From contig JAPFFF010000010.1 of the NCBI GenBank assembly GCA_039105265.1, forward strand, positions 2,604,001 to 2,668,000: 64,000 nucleotides of DNA, written 5' to 3'. The stretch comes from Tritrichomonas musculus. Lineage: Eukaryota > Parabasalia > Tritrichomonadida > Tritrichomonadidae. The position numbers and the translations under genes were made by a program. Below, piece after piece: positions 41,354 through 51,180 of the stretch; position 1 is the first letter of the stretch, and each line of letters starts with the position of its first letter. Under the pieces are notes generated by a model that worked only from the letters and a program-made list of their open reading frames with translations, did no database searches and was not told where the DNA came from.

Positions 41354-41929
41354 TTAATTAAAAAATGTCTTTTGGAATGTACTTAAATCAGATAATTTTT
41401 TTGGATGCGATTCAATCTGACTTGTAATTGTTGTTTCATTAATAATTAATGATCGAATATCATGAATAAAACTGGATAAATTAATGCGTAAAAAAATATA
41501 ATCATTGACATTATCATTTGATTCATATGCTTTAAAAATAAACAAAGATCATAAATCATCAGATATTGAATTCATGAAATATAAAAAAAACTCGTTAATA
41601 TCTTGAACACCATCAGGTAAGACTTTTGATCCTTCCCATCCTTTCCATTCTTTAAAAAAATTATTAATTGAAATACTATTTGACTTATTTGAATAAAATG
41701 TATCATATATATCTTTGAGTAATTTTTCATTTATATTGGTTAATGGGTGAGATGAAATATAATCAATAAAATCTGGACAGAGAAAAAGTAGTTGTAGTAA
41801 AGATATCGCATAGCATTTGTTGTCGGTATTATTAATTCCTCTGAAAACATGATAATCTATATCTAAATTTGCTTGTTCTATTGCAGCTAATCGTTGTTTG
41901 AGTAATTCGGGGTTCCTTCGTTCTGACAT
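41354..41929 (-). pseudogene. ubiquitin-specific-protease (USP)-like gene carried by a transposon
   Basis: It starts MSERRNPELL at 41929. Residues ~31-50 (GINNTDNKCYAISLLQLLFL) match the USP cysteine box, normally GLxNxGNTCYxNSxLQ, with the Cys in place. Residues ~108-120 (GVQDINEFFLYF) match the QQDAHEF box that follows in real USPs. An in-frame TGA ends this piece at 126 residues; the same frame continues for about 65 more codons (YIFLRINLSSF). The catalytic His and Asp boxes of the C-terminal half are not seen, so it is truncated or broken. USPs remove ubiquitin from proteins. Finding one in a transposon suggests a captured host gene or a protease that is part of the element. Confidence 0.62.
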
Positions 41930-42606
41930 TTATTTGTAAAATAGTTTTATAAAATTTAAAAGTTTTATGGTGAAAAATTGACCATTCCCCCATCGTTACT
42001 AACTTGCAGTTTCAAATCGGCCCCAAATTTGCAGTTTCAAATCGGCCCTTTATTGCAGTTTCAAATCGGCCCAAATAACGGTTTTTCGAGAAAATCAAAA
42101 TTTGAGTTAAAAAAATACTAAATAACTTATATAGATACCTCGTTAAATATATTAATAAAATTGTTTTTATTTTATTTGATACCTGAAAAAATATCATAAT
42201 TTCAAATTTTTTATAAACTTTTCTTTTATAATTTTTTATAAATTATGGGGTTAATCAATGGTAAAAAATACGAAAAAAATATAAAATTTAAATTTTCAAA
42301 AAAGATATATCAAAACAAAAATAAGATTTTACCCTTTCAAATATTCTAAGATATCTGTCCAACGGATCATATCATCAGTTAACTTTTTAGGACCAAATAG
42401 CAATTGAAATATTTCACAAGAAAAAAAGGGCCGATTTGAAACTGTAAAAGGGCCGATTTGAAATGCGCAGCCTGTAATGAAAACCAGAATAATAATGAAA
42501 GTCAGAATAACAATTCAGGTCAAAACAATAGAAAAAAAGAAAAATAATAAAGAAGATCACAAGTTATACTCGATTCTGGATGACATTTGAAATAAAGAGA
42601 AACATA

Positions 42607-44455
42607 CCCGTAGTAATATCGACGTTGCAGATTTGCGCCATTTTTATTTTGTAATATAAAATATAAATTCTCAATTTTTTTATTCATTGAATATTTCACA
42701 GAAATGACAATAGAGGAAAAATAAAAAGAGGCGCTCAAACTTTTTGAATACCATACATAGAATTCATATCACCATTGTTCGGACAATTGGTGTCAGTTTC
42801 AAATTAAAAAAAACTCAAAAGCAAGGACTACAACAGTCGCATCTCAAGCAATATTTCAAATTTATCTCAACTACAGTTTACCCTTGTCGCAGCACATATT
42901 TCAATATCCATTAAACTCGCCTAAACTCAATCTTTGGAACATCTTGTTCCTACATCATTCATCCAGAACGATTGTTCCTACATCAATCGCTATTTCATTG
43001 CATCGTTACTTATTATCTTAGCCATGTCACAACTCAATCTCACCTAAGTTTCTACCAGATATCTATATCTTAATCACACCAACCTCAGCCACTATTTAAT
43101 CAGAACAAAAGCTCCCAATTCAATCACCTGTTCATTTCACTTGCATCTATCATCTCAGTATCAACTCCATAACATTTATATTTTTCATATCAGTTCCTAC
43201 TCTCAGTCGTCATAATAAAAAATCAACTAAATTAATATTATTCTGATCATATTCATGCGTTTTTGACTAAAAAGCTTTTTTTAATATTATTTTATGTTTT
43301 TTAATAGAAATTTGTGAGAATAAATGATCAATTTATTGAAAAAGTTTAAAATTTAAAGCTTATTTGGTCTAATAAGTAAAATCATATTTTTGGGGATGAT
43401 TGCAATGAAATAATTCTATTTTCCTGTGTTTAGTTTTAATTAAATATAATATTCTCTCAAATAATAATTAAAATTTTACAAAAAAGCATCATTCTATAAA
43501 ATTTTTGGAGATTTGAAAAAAAATGAAATAATCAAATTAATTAATAAGCTTGAGAATTAAAAAATGGATACATATTGATAATAATAGCATAAGAATTTTT
43601 GAATAATTTTTCTTTTTTTATAATTTGGGAATATTATGCTTATCAAATCAAATATTAGTGGAATTACTTAATGTTTTATACAATTATACATGATATTAAG
43701 TGATATTTATAATTTATAATAAAGTAAAATTCCCACATTGGAAGATAGAAATTATAATCAAATAGTTTTTCTAAAAAATGGATTCGAAAGCATTGCAAAA
43801 AAATCTTAAGTAGGTATAATAAAGAAATTAATATTTACTTTTGTCTAATTCTAAAATATTCTTGTGAATTTTAATTCAATAATGTCAATTTCTTTAAATA
43901 GACTCCAAACTTATATAACAAATAATATATATGCTAACTAAGAATAAAATGATAAAATAAACATTCTAAAATTTGAAGAAGTTTTTTTTTATTATATTTG
44001 TGATTTTGCCATCAGAAAAAAATGAGATATTCCAAATCTGACTAGTTCATTATATAAATCACCCAATATTAAATATAATGATATGCCAATAAACAAAATT
44101 GGAATATTTTCAAAAAAGATATTAGCGATTGAAAATTGGTGATATTTAAAAGTATCTGAATTGAATTAATCTGTTATCATTTTGCTATAGAGCATATGCT
44201 AACTAAGAAAAAAGTCATTAGCCAAAATCAGTTATATCTATCACATATGGAGAAAAATGAAATTCTTTGATTTCGAGTAAATTATAAACGGACAAAAAAT
44301 ATAACCATTTTTACGAAATAATCAAAATTGAATGCTTTTTATATAAATAAACTAATACCATTCAAAAAATAATTTTTTTTCTTTTTAAAATTTCTGAGAA
44401 TTTCAATTAAAAAAATAAAAATGGCTCAAATCTGCAACGTCGATATTACTACGGG
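42607..44455. mobile_element. 1.85-kb TA-flanked inverted-repeat element
   Basis: The left end CCCGTAGTAATATCGACG and its inverse at 44455 open an inverted repeat of ~45 bp with one mismatch by eye. TA stands immediately outside both ends (42605-42606 and 44456-44457), as in Tc1/mariner-type insertions. No transposase is present. The middle includes a ~450-bp block that is C-rich and G-poor on the plus strand. Confidence 0.78.
42770..43220. other. strand-skewed C-rich, G-poor block
   Basis: Plus-strand text such as CAACTCAATCTCACCTAAG shows many C and few G, unlike both neighbours and the genes. All six frames hold frequent stops, so it is not coding now. It could be the body of a structural RNA or SINE-like unit, or decayed coding DNA picked up by the element. 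Confidence 0.5.
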
Positions 44456-44812
44456 TATAAATATATTTAACATGGAGGAAAATCCTAAAAAAAATAATTA
44501 AAAAAGCAGCAAAAATAAAATTTGCTTCAAAGCTAAAAAAAGCAATGAAAATATTTTTGAAAATATTTGAATCAATGAAGAAAGAATGCAAATGAATTTA
44601 TTAAATCCGTATAGAAACAAGAATAATGACATTGAGATGATTGATTCTCATGAAGATGCAATCACCAATTATGTTTTAGAACCGGATGATTTTGATTCAA
44701 TACAATTTTAATACCAATTATTCGTGCTTCGCAGAATATAAAATGCATTTTGGTACAAAACTATCAAATGATTAAATAATATTGAATTTTTTTTTTTTTT
44801 TTTTTTTTTTTT

Positions 44813-45378
44813 GGGAGATATTTTTTGCCCCCAATCTCTTTTGACCCCAACGGTTAAGGTCAATATTGACCCTGTATCGTACTTCAGAAAAAATCGGCGA
44901 GAACTTTTTTGCACTTTTGGAAAAAAAACAATGAGTAGCTACTCACGCTTTTTTCACTAAATTTTTATTTTTTACAAATAATGCTAATTATATAATTTTG
45001 AAAAGATTAGTAAACATTTATTGTTATTTATAACATCATAGGCACGAATATGTGAAGAAAATCTATTATATTTTTTTATAAAGAGATATCTATAATATTA
45101 TTGATTAATAATTATTTTACCAAAAAAAGAAAAAATTGGTTTAATAATTACTACAATGAGATACTAATTACGAATAACTTACTCGGGATGGAAGAAATTT
45201 TATCTAGAGCTGCTTTTTTATAAAAATGATTTTTTTGTAAAAAAAGCGTGAGTAGCTACTCATGGTATTTTTCACAAAAGTGCAAAAAAGTACTCGCCGA
45301 TTTTTTCTGAAGTACGATACAGGGTCAATATTGACCTTAACCGTTGGGGGCAAAAGAGATTGGGGGCAAAAAATATCT

Positions 45379-45381
<3 letters not shown>
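44813..45381. mobile_element. 569-bp inverted-repeat element inserted in a poly-T tract
   Basis: The two ends begin GGGAGATATTTTTTGCCCCC and are inverted copies over ~140 bp with few differences, each including AACGGTTAAGGTCAATATTG and the palindrome GAGTAGCTACTC. T runs lie directly outside both ends on the same strand (26 and 44 bases), so the element landed within one T tract. There is no gene; short frames over both arms encode the same KYDTGSILTLTVG peptide only because the arms are inverted copies. The central ~290 bp are AT-rich. Confidence 0.85.

Positions 45382-45425
<44 letters not shown>
45382..45425. repeat. 44-base poly-T tract
   Basis: An unbroken T run beside the 569-bp element; together with the 26 Ts at 44787-44812 it marks the original target. 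Its length is likely unstable and sequencing-error prone. Confidence 0.9.
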
Positions 45426-45427
<2 letters not shown>

Positions 45428-45698
45428 TTATTTATTTAAACCATGTAACATTCATTTAATCTTGGCTGGATTTTTATATTCTATATTAATTTTAATGATT
45501 CCCTACTCTAATTCTGATTTTTTGAAAAATAAAATAATCAAACAGACCTTCAGAAAAATAAAAAGCGGGATCTACACTTCCTATAGATAATTCTTAAAAA
45601 TAAATATACCAATAAATATCAAATATTTTATTAAATATAATAGAATAATTTGGATGCTTTTGGTTAGAATTCAAAAATTTTTATCGTTGGACCTCCTA

Positions 45699-46107
45699 TT
45701 ATTTTAAATATTATTTCAAATCTATTTGAAAAGTTTAAATTTCAAAAAACATAAATATCTATTTTTTGAAAAGACAAATTCATTAATCACTTGATATTTA
45801 TTTTATTTAAATATAGATAAATATAAAAATAAATTCGTTAAGGATTATTTAGGGCCGATTTTATTTTAGTGTTAGTTGCAGCACTCATCCCTGTAGAAAA
45901 TGTATCATTGTACAGCTCGCTTCCAACTCAGACTGATTTGGATCTATCTGGAAATCAATATGACATAAGTGATTGGATGGAGCTACCAGACTCCAAAATA
46001 TACCTTCCAATAATAGAAAAAGATGGCAATTCTACTTATTATTGAAAATGCTATTGTCATTATTGTAATGCTTGGCTCAATTCTAAATATAAAATATATT
46101 ATCTCGA
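45699..46107 (+). other. coding remnant next to the MULE fragment
   Basis: From about 45860 the plus strand reads FILVLVAALIPVENVSLYSS, then LDLSGNQYDISDWMELPDS, a TGA, and on in the same frame CYCHYCNAWLNSKYKIYYLDQHI. The Cys/His pattern resembles a small zinc finger, as in transposase N-termini. It ends where the opposite-strand MULE fragment begins, so two relics have been joined here. The family is not recognised. Confidence 0.4.
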
Positions 46108-46902
46108 TCAGCATATTGCAAGAGAATCATTACTTGCAAAATATGATGAAAGATCACGCCTGATGTGCACTAAACAGAACATTATACATGTTTCTGGAAA
46201 TGCATCTGCGAGTGCATCAAATTGTGCCTCAAATCGATCCACTACAATGATTCTAAATGTTTTGCCACCAAACTGTTTGTAATCTTTACAAAAAAGTTCG
46301 AAAGCAGCAGTTGATCGATTTGGTATAATTGAGTAGCCCAATAATTGTGTGTGTTTTTCACTATCTATTCCGATTACTGTCTCTAAAGGCAGGCCGTACA
46401 TGTTGGTCATTGCCGTGTCATCAATGATCGCAATATCATCTGAATATTCTGATTCGAGTATCCTATTATAGATAATTGTTAATGAAACCAGTATTCCATT
46501 ATCTTTGTTGCAAATGACTCGTTTTTCTGTTCCTTTTTTTAATGAATCTATCCATGTATCTAAATCTTCATTTCTTTCTTCTTCGATTGCAGTTCTTCTA
46601 ATATCGTATAATACGTTACTTCCACACTGAATATCTAAATTGCTTCTAATCCTACCTGGAGGTACTCCTAGCTTGGTTTGATGTACAATCTCTTGACAAA
46701 CTTCAGACGAAATGCAATTGCGATGGCATTGAACAAAATGAACATCATTTGGATGAAAACAATGCTTGATTATACTGTTTTGAGAATCAAATGTAAAAAA
46801 ATTCGTACCCAAAAAATTTTCTGATCGAATAAACAACAACTTTGCAGGACATCCTGTTCGAGAAAATGTACATGAATAAACAAGAACCTTTCGATCTGTC
46901 AA
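46108..46902 (-). pseudogene. MULE transposase fragment
   Basis: The frame has no good ATG at its start and lacks the C-terminal part. It shows a FLYWCH/FAR1-like beginning (VYSCTFSRTGCPAKL), then the MULE core: IIDDTAMTNMYGLPLETVIGID contains the first catalytic Asp, and FRIIVVDRFEAQFDALADAFPE with CLVHIRRDL the second Asp and the C/H pair after it. The region where the catalytic Glu is expected is still open. Mutator-like transposases move elements with 9-11-bp target duplications; no ends were found for this one. It lies just outside the outer nested element. Confidence 0.75.
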
Positions 46903-47385
46903 GTCTGATAATTTATATAAATTATGTAATTACTTTCCATTTCGGCAATTTTTACATTTAAATACGTTTTTTCATTGAAATTTAAAAAATTCCAATTACG
47001 TCCGAAAGGTAACTTTCTTTTTAATAAATTTTAAAAGGAGTACGACTTTGAAGGTTATTGAAAATCGTCGTTTCGACTCCATATTGAAATATTATATAGT
47101 ATATTGGTTTTTAAGCAAACTTTATAAAGACCGGAAAAAAATCTATCGTAGGGGAAAAACATTATTTATGTTATAAAAATCCAAGTTATCAAAAAGTTTA
47201 ACTTTTCAGAACTAACGTACAAATTTTAATTCTAATGTTTTTACATGTTTGATAGAAGTAGTGTAAATACACTGAAAAAATCGATTTATCGACAAATGAA
47301 AGAAAAATATCAAAGTATAAAAATAATTCAAAAAGTTGACAAATTGAACGATATTTCATTAGCACTACTCAATTTTTTTTATTTT
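46903..47385. other. spacer between MULE fragment and first Polinton
   Basis: AT-rich DNA; a 109-codon plus frame crossing it (47245-47574) opens in non-coding-like sequence and has no recognisable domain. No transposon end identified. Confidence 0.4.
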
Positions 47386-47749
47386 ATTCAGAGGTGGAAA
47401 AAAAAAAAATTAGTAGTATATGTTTGTCATGATTTTAGGACTTCGTCCCAAACTCCTGACAAACCCTTTGAAAACACCTTATTTTGGGCACTTTTTTGGT
47501 CTCAAACACCTCATTTTAGCCCTTTTTTGACTCAAAAAGTTGTCCAACAATTTCTTAAGTATCCCCATACTTGACCCCCCTATTTTCACTCAACAATTTG
47601 GGTTCAAAAAGATGTTTGTCATACTCGCTAATAAAGTCCTGATTTTAGGACTAACGAGTTGTTTCAACTTTTTTGAAAAAAATATTTTTTGGAAATTTTC
47701 TCATCCACGATAAGAGGTATAAATTTTTTATATTTTTTATTTTTTATCT

Positions 47750-47754
47750 TCATT
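47750..47754 (+). promoter_or_regulatory. initiator-like TCATT before the element-1 polymerase
   Basis: TCATTGC lies 11 bases before the ATG at 47761 and fits the trichomonad initiator, suggesting that the element uses host transcription signals. Confidence 0.45.
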
Positions 47755-47760
47755 GCAAAA

Positions 47761-50700
47761 ATGAGACTCTCTGAAGCTACTCCCGAAAAATTACAAGAAC
47801 TATTTGAATTGATAATAAACGAGAAACTACAACACGACTTTTCATATTATTGGAACTCACAAGAAGAATTCTATTATGACATCCGAGAATGTGCCAGACA
47901 AGAAGGGTATGATGGAGATTTAGACAACTATGAGGCTATGTACTGGTATTTTAAAGGCAAGAACAATACCCCTGCGCAACAACAAGAACAACCCAAACAA
48001 GAACCTCCCAAACAAGAAGAAAAACCTCTCAAGACGGAGAACAACTCACAACAAGAAATCGTGAATCAAATAATGGAAAAATTAGAATACTCTCCTAAAA
48101 AATGGCAAATCGACTTTGAGAGATTAGATAAGGACGGCAGACTCTTATTGCTTCCCAAATTGAAGGAATTCTTTGAAGAATATATAGATTCTTTACCCAT
48201 TATCTCCAAATACAAACTCGCTTTCAAAATCAAAAGTCAATGGCATTCTTATCAATTAACTCCTGAAATATACAACAAATTAATGGATAATCTGACAGAA
48301 AAACACTTCATATTCGATATAGAGAATGTTGTACCAGAATATTTTTATGAGAATGGAGCCGAAAAAATACCCGAATGGAGCCTCTTTGAAGCAGTTCGCT
48401 TTAGTGAATTTCAGAATATTAAGGCAAAAAATGACGTTGGAGGAAGTTTCTTTCAATATTTGGTACGTGAAAACTGCCCATCAAATGTTTCAAAATATCT
48501 CAAGAAATTACAGATTTTCACTTCTCTCGTGGACAAAAAAGGCAAACAAAGAAAGGAATTGGACGATTGCTGCTTCATTTACGCCCTTCAACAAACAGGA
48601 TGCTACGATGATGACACACTAAACAAAATGCGCCTAAGGATTAATTCAAGATATCTCTCCCAAAAAGCATTGAATAATTTATGTACAGAGTTCAAAATTC
48701 ATGTCAAATTATCTTTCATTGATGAAGATTCAAAATGCAAAAAACAAACAGTTAGGTCCCAAAAAGATGGTTCAAAAAAGAGTTATTTAGGTATAGAAAA
48801 TGCTGACCCAACAAGAACTCATACAATGAATGTCTTCAATAAGCACTATTTTCTTGAGGAAATTACTCCTTTCAGCACGTATTATATCAACCACCTCCTT
48901 GACTGTTCAGAAGACAAATACAATAAAGAATACAAACAAGACCACTGGATTAATGCAAGATATTTCATGACATCATCAAATTTGGTCCGAACTCTCATGA
49001 AAAACAACTACTTCATCCCAATCACATTTGGTCAATATAAGGTCCTCAACACAGTTTTCTACAAAGAAGTAATCGACGATATTGACCTTATCGACCTCGA
49101 ATATAACGAAGAACAATGCACGAAACTAATAAAATTTAACAAAAAGAAACTCTCAGAAAATGACAACAAAACATATTGGTATGCCGATTTTGAAGCAGAT
49201 ACATCAACAGAAATTCACAAACCTTTCCTCTGCGTCTTACAGAATAGAACAGGCCGTATCAATAAAACTTTCCGAGGAGAAGACTGCAACAAACAATTAC
49301 TAGATTATTTACCAGATGACGCTGTCGTTTATTTCCACAATTTAGCGTATGATATCAGAATGATGGCCTCTTTCGGACTCGCCAAATCCATCATCAAAGG
49401 CACAAAAACAATGAAGGCTGACATAAAATATCTCAACAAAACCATCCATCTCAAAGACTCTTTACCAATTCTTTCCTGCAAATTATCTCAATTACCATCT
49501 ATGTTTGACATTCCTGACATACAAAAAGAGATATTTCCATATAAATATTATACTCTTGATCGCCTCCAAACTAATATTGGCATAATAAACGAAGCAGGAG
49601 AAAATGAGGACAAAATATGGACCGATGAAGACTACAATTTATTCAACGCCAATATCGATAAAATATCTGGCTGCCGAATAGACGAAAACCATTTTGACAT
49701 GTGGAAATATGCAGAATTTTACTGCCAGCAAGACGTTAATATCCTCAGAAACGGATTCAATAAACTGCGTGAAGGATTCATCAAAGACTTCAAAGTCGAC
49801 CCATTTAATTTTATCAGCATATCGTCTCTCGCAAACGAAGTCTTCAATCAAAGAGTCTATTATCCCAACCAAAATCTCTATAAATTAGGTGGTCATGTGA
49901 GATATTTTTGCTCAAAGGCGATATATGGAGGTAGATGTATGACAGCGTATAACAAGAAATGGCATGTCGAAAAGAATCTCTGCGATTTTGATGCAGTATC
50001 ATTATATCCTTCCGCAATGAGTAGATTATACACAGTTGAAGGACGTCCAAAGGTAATACAGAATGACCAACTCAACTATAATTTCCTCTCCCAACAATCC
50101 GCATACATCGTCGAAATCGAAATAACAAAAATAAAAAAGCATTATGCATTTCCGTTAATCGTTCAAAAAATAAATGGCCTAAACAGGAATAACGACATTC
50201 TCTCAGAAGGAAATACCATTAAAATGGTTGTTGATAATATTACTTTGGAGGACTTTATTGAGTTTCAGCAAATAGAATTCAATATACTGAGAGGATATTA
50301 CTGGGATGGAAAGAAAGATTATCGTATTCAAGAATGTATCAAAAAGATATTCAATAAACGACTCGAATATAAGAAACAGAAGAATCCTTTGCAAAATCTC
50401 TACAAACTCATCATGAATTCCTGCTACGGCAAAACAATAGAGAGGCCAGTAGATAAAGACTACAAATATCTTCACGAAGGAGATGAACTCGACAAATATT
50501 GGGCAAAAAACTATAACAAAATTGTCGAAGATATTCAGTTAAACAACTCTGACATCCATGCAATAAAGACCCTCAAACAAATAGATAATCACTTCAATTT
50601 CTCCCTATTAGGCATCCAAGTTTTGTCAATGTCCAAGAGAATAATGAACGAAGTCATGTGTCTTGCTTTCGACATAGGATGCCATATTTATTACCAAGAT

Positions 50701-51180
50701 ACTGATAGTATGCATATAGAATCTGCCGATTTACCGAAACTCGAAAAGGCCTTCCGCGAGAAATATAACCGCGAACTTATCGGGAAAAATTTAGGACAAT
50801 TCCATTCAGATTTCCCAGAAATAAACGGCCACAATGAGATGCCAGAATCTATTGAATCATTCTTCTTGATGAAGAAAATGTATGTAGATAAACTGCAAGA
50901 TTCTACTGGAGATATTGACTATATGATACGAGGCAAGGGACTAACTCAGAATTCCATCAAATATAAATTCAATGAAGAGTTTCAAGGAGATGTTATGAAG
51001 CTTTATGAAACACTATATAACGGAAATTCCATCACATTCGACTTAACAAAAGGACAACCTTGCTTCGAAATGAATAAAAATATGACTGTATCGACAAGAA
51101 AAAAATTCGAGAGATGTATCAAAACAGACTATACTGAAGGAGATATTACACAATATTTTACCAGTCAATTTTCCACCTAG
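47761..51180 (+). CDS. protein-primed DNA polymerase B of Polinton element 1
   Basis: 1139 residues from the first ATG, chosen because an initiator lies just before it; the open frame extends further upstream without an ATG. Exonuclease motifs are YADFEADTS (~473), FHNLAYDIRM (~523) and YCQQDVNIL (~653). Polymerase motifs are A (DFDAVSLYPS, ~743), B (KLIMNSCYGK, ~880) and C (YYQDTDSMHIE, ~977). This is the protein-primed type found in Polintons, adenoviruses and virophages, which copies the element from a terminal protein. An N-terminal stretch near 258 (LDDCCFIYALQQTGC) resembles an OTU-type protease box; that link is tentative. The gene runs tail to tail into the integrase and overlaps it by a few codons. 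Confidence 0.93.
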   Translation: MRLSEATPEKLQELFELIINEKLQHDFSYYWNSQEEFYYDIRECARQEGYDGDLDNYEAMYWYFKGKNNTPAQQQEQPKQEPPKQEEKPLKTENNSQQEIVNQIMEKLEYSPKKWQIDFERLDKDGRLLLLPKLKEFFEEYIDSLPIISKYKLAFKIKSQWHSYQLTPEIYNKLMDNLTEKHFIFDIENVVPEYFYENGAEKIPEWSLFEAVRFSEFQNIKAKNDVGGSFFQYLVRENCPSNVSKYLKKLQIFTSLVDKKGKQRKELDDCCFIYALQQTGCYDDDTLNKMRLRINSRYLSQKALNNLCTEFKIHVKLSFIDEDSKCKKQTVRSQKDGSKKSYLGIENADPTRTHTMNVFNKHYFLEEITPFSTYYINHLLDCSEDKYNKEYKQDHWINARYFMTSSNLVRTLMKNNYFIPITFGQYKVLNTVFYKEVIDDIDLIDLEYNEEQCTKLIKFNKKKLSENDNKTYWYADFEADTSTEIHKPFLCVLQNRTGRINKTFRGEDCNKQLLDYLPDDAVVYFHNLAYDIRMMASFGLAKSIIKGTKTMKADIKYLNKTIHLKDSLPILSCKLSQLPSMFDIPDIQKEIFPYKYYTLDRLQTNIGIINEAGENEDKIWTDEDYNLFNANIDKISGCRIDENHFDMWKYAEFYCQQDVNILRNGFNKLREGFIKDFKVDPFNFISISSLANEVFNQRVYYPNQNLYKLGGHVRYFCSKAIYGGRCMTAYNKKWHVEKNLCDFDAVSLYPSAMSRLYTVEGRPKVIQNDQLNYNFLSQQSAYIVEIEITKIKKHYAFPLIVQKINGLNRNNDILSEGNTIKMVVDNITLEDFIEFQQIEFNILRGYYWDGKKDYRIQECIKKIFNKRLEYKKQKNPLQNLYKLIMNSCYGKTIERPVDKDYKYLHEGDELDKYWAKNYNKIVEDIQLNNSDIHAIKTLKQIDNHFNFSLLGIQVLSMSKRIMNEVMCLAFDIGCHIYYQDTDSMHIESADLPKLEKAFREKYNRELIGKNLGQFHSDFPEINGHNEMPESIESFFLMKKMYVDKLQDSTGDIDYMIRGKGLTQNSIKYKFNEEFQGDVMKLYETLYNGNSITFDLTKGQPCFEMNKNMTVSTRKKFERCIKTDYTEGDITQYFTSQFST

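Larger units (their letters stand above)
39343..42463. repeat. 14 copies of TTTCAAATCGGCCC
   Basis: Plus-strand copies begin at 39343, 39365, 39457, 39489, 39511, 39611 (one mismatch), 40735, 40788, 40810, 42010, 42035 and 42059. Minus-strand copies occupy 42428-42441 and 42450-42463. Four pairs are exactly 22 bp apart (39343/39365, 39489/39511, 40788/40810 and the minus pair), about two helical turns. Most are followed by AAATAACG or a T-run. The GC-rich core is striking in this DNA and fits multiple sites for one binding protein. Confidence 0.92.
39332..42474. mobile_element. 3.1-kb transposon with long inverted ends, a 14-bp repeat motif and a USP-like gene
   Basis: The left end CAGGCTGCGCATTTC and its inverse at 42474 begin an inverted repeat of more than 100 bp with few differences (up to CTAAAAAGTTAACTGAT). 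The flanks allow a TA or an AAT duplication; the choice decides whether the element starts at CAGG or ACAGG. It carries 14 copies of TTTCAAATCGGCCC, a broken ubiquitin-protease-like gene on the minus strand, and a later 679-bp insertion. No transposase is recognised, so it was probably mobilised in trans. The superfamily is not identified: a TA target would fit Tc1/mariner, a 3-bp target others. It interrupts the Asn-rich stretch of the outer element. Confidence 0.8.
33889..45698. mobile_element. outer hAT-like inverted-repeat element split by nested insertions
   Basis: The left end reads TAGGGGTCCAACGATAAAAA; the right end at 45698 is its near inverse (ATCGTTGGACCTCCTA). Once the inner insertions are set aside, a second inverted block appears at matching distances from each end: 39096-39150 (CTATAGGAAGTGGAGATCCC) against 45540-45588. 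The same end layout occurs in the 679-bp element at 40052, which has an 8-bp duplication, so hAT kinship is inferred. Its own body totals only ~1.2 kb, in five pieces, with decayed Asn/Gln/Glu-rich coding-like stretches (39310-39330, 42476-42540) and a short frame near 44589 (MNLLNPYRNKNNDIEMIDSH). No clear outer target duplication was found. Confidence 0.6.

Noticed and set aside
39343-42463. CRISPR-like array
   Set aside because: The repeat is only 14 bp, spacing is irregular between clusters, both orientations occur, there are no cas genes, and it lies within transposon ends of a eukaryote.
44708-45459. Two frames sharing KYDTGSILTLTVG
   Set aside because: They are the two inverted arms of the 569-bp element read on opposite strands, not a gene family.
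31823-45892. One large hAT element from CAGGGATG (31823) to CATCCCTG (45892)
   Set aside because: Only eight bases match at the ends and the adjacent 8-bp flanks do not agree.
47245-47574. 109-codon plus-strand frame
   Set aside because: It crosses AT-rich spacer and the possible Polinton end, has biased low-complexity composition and no recognisable domain.
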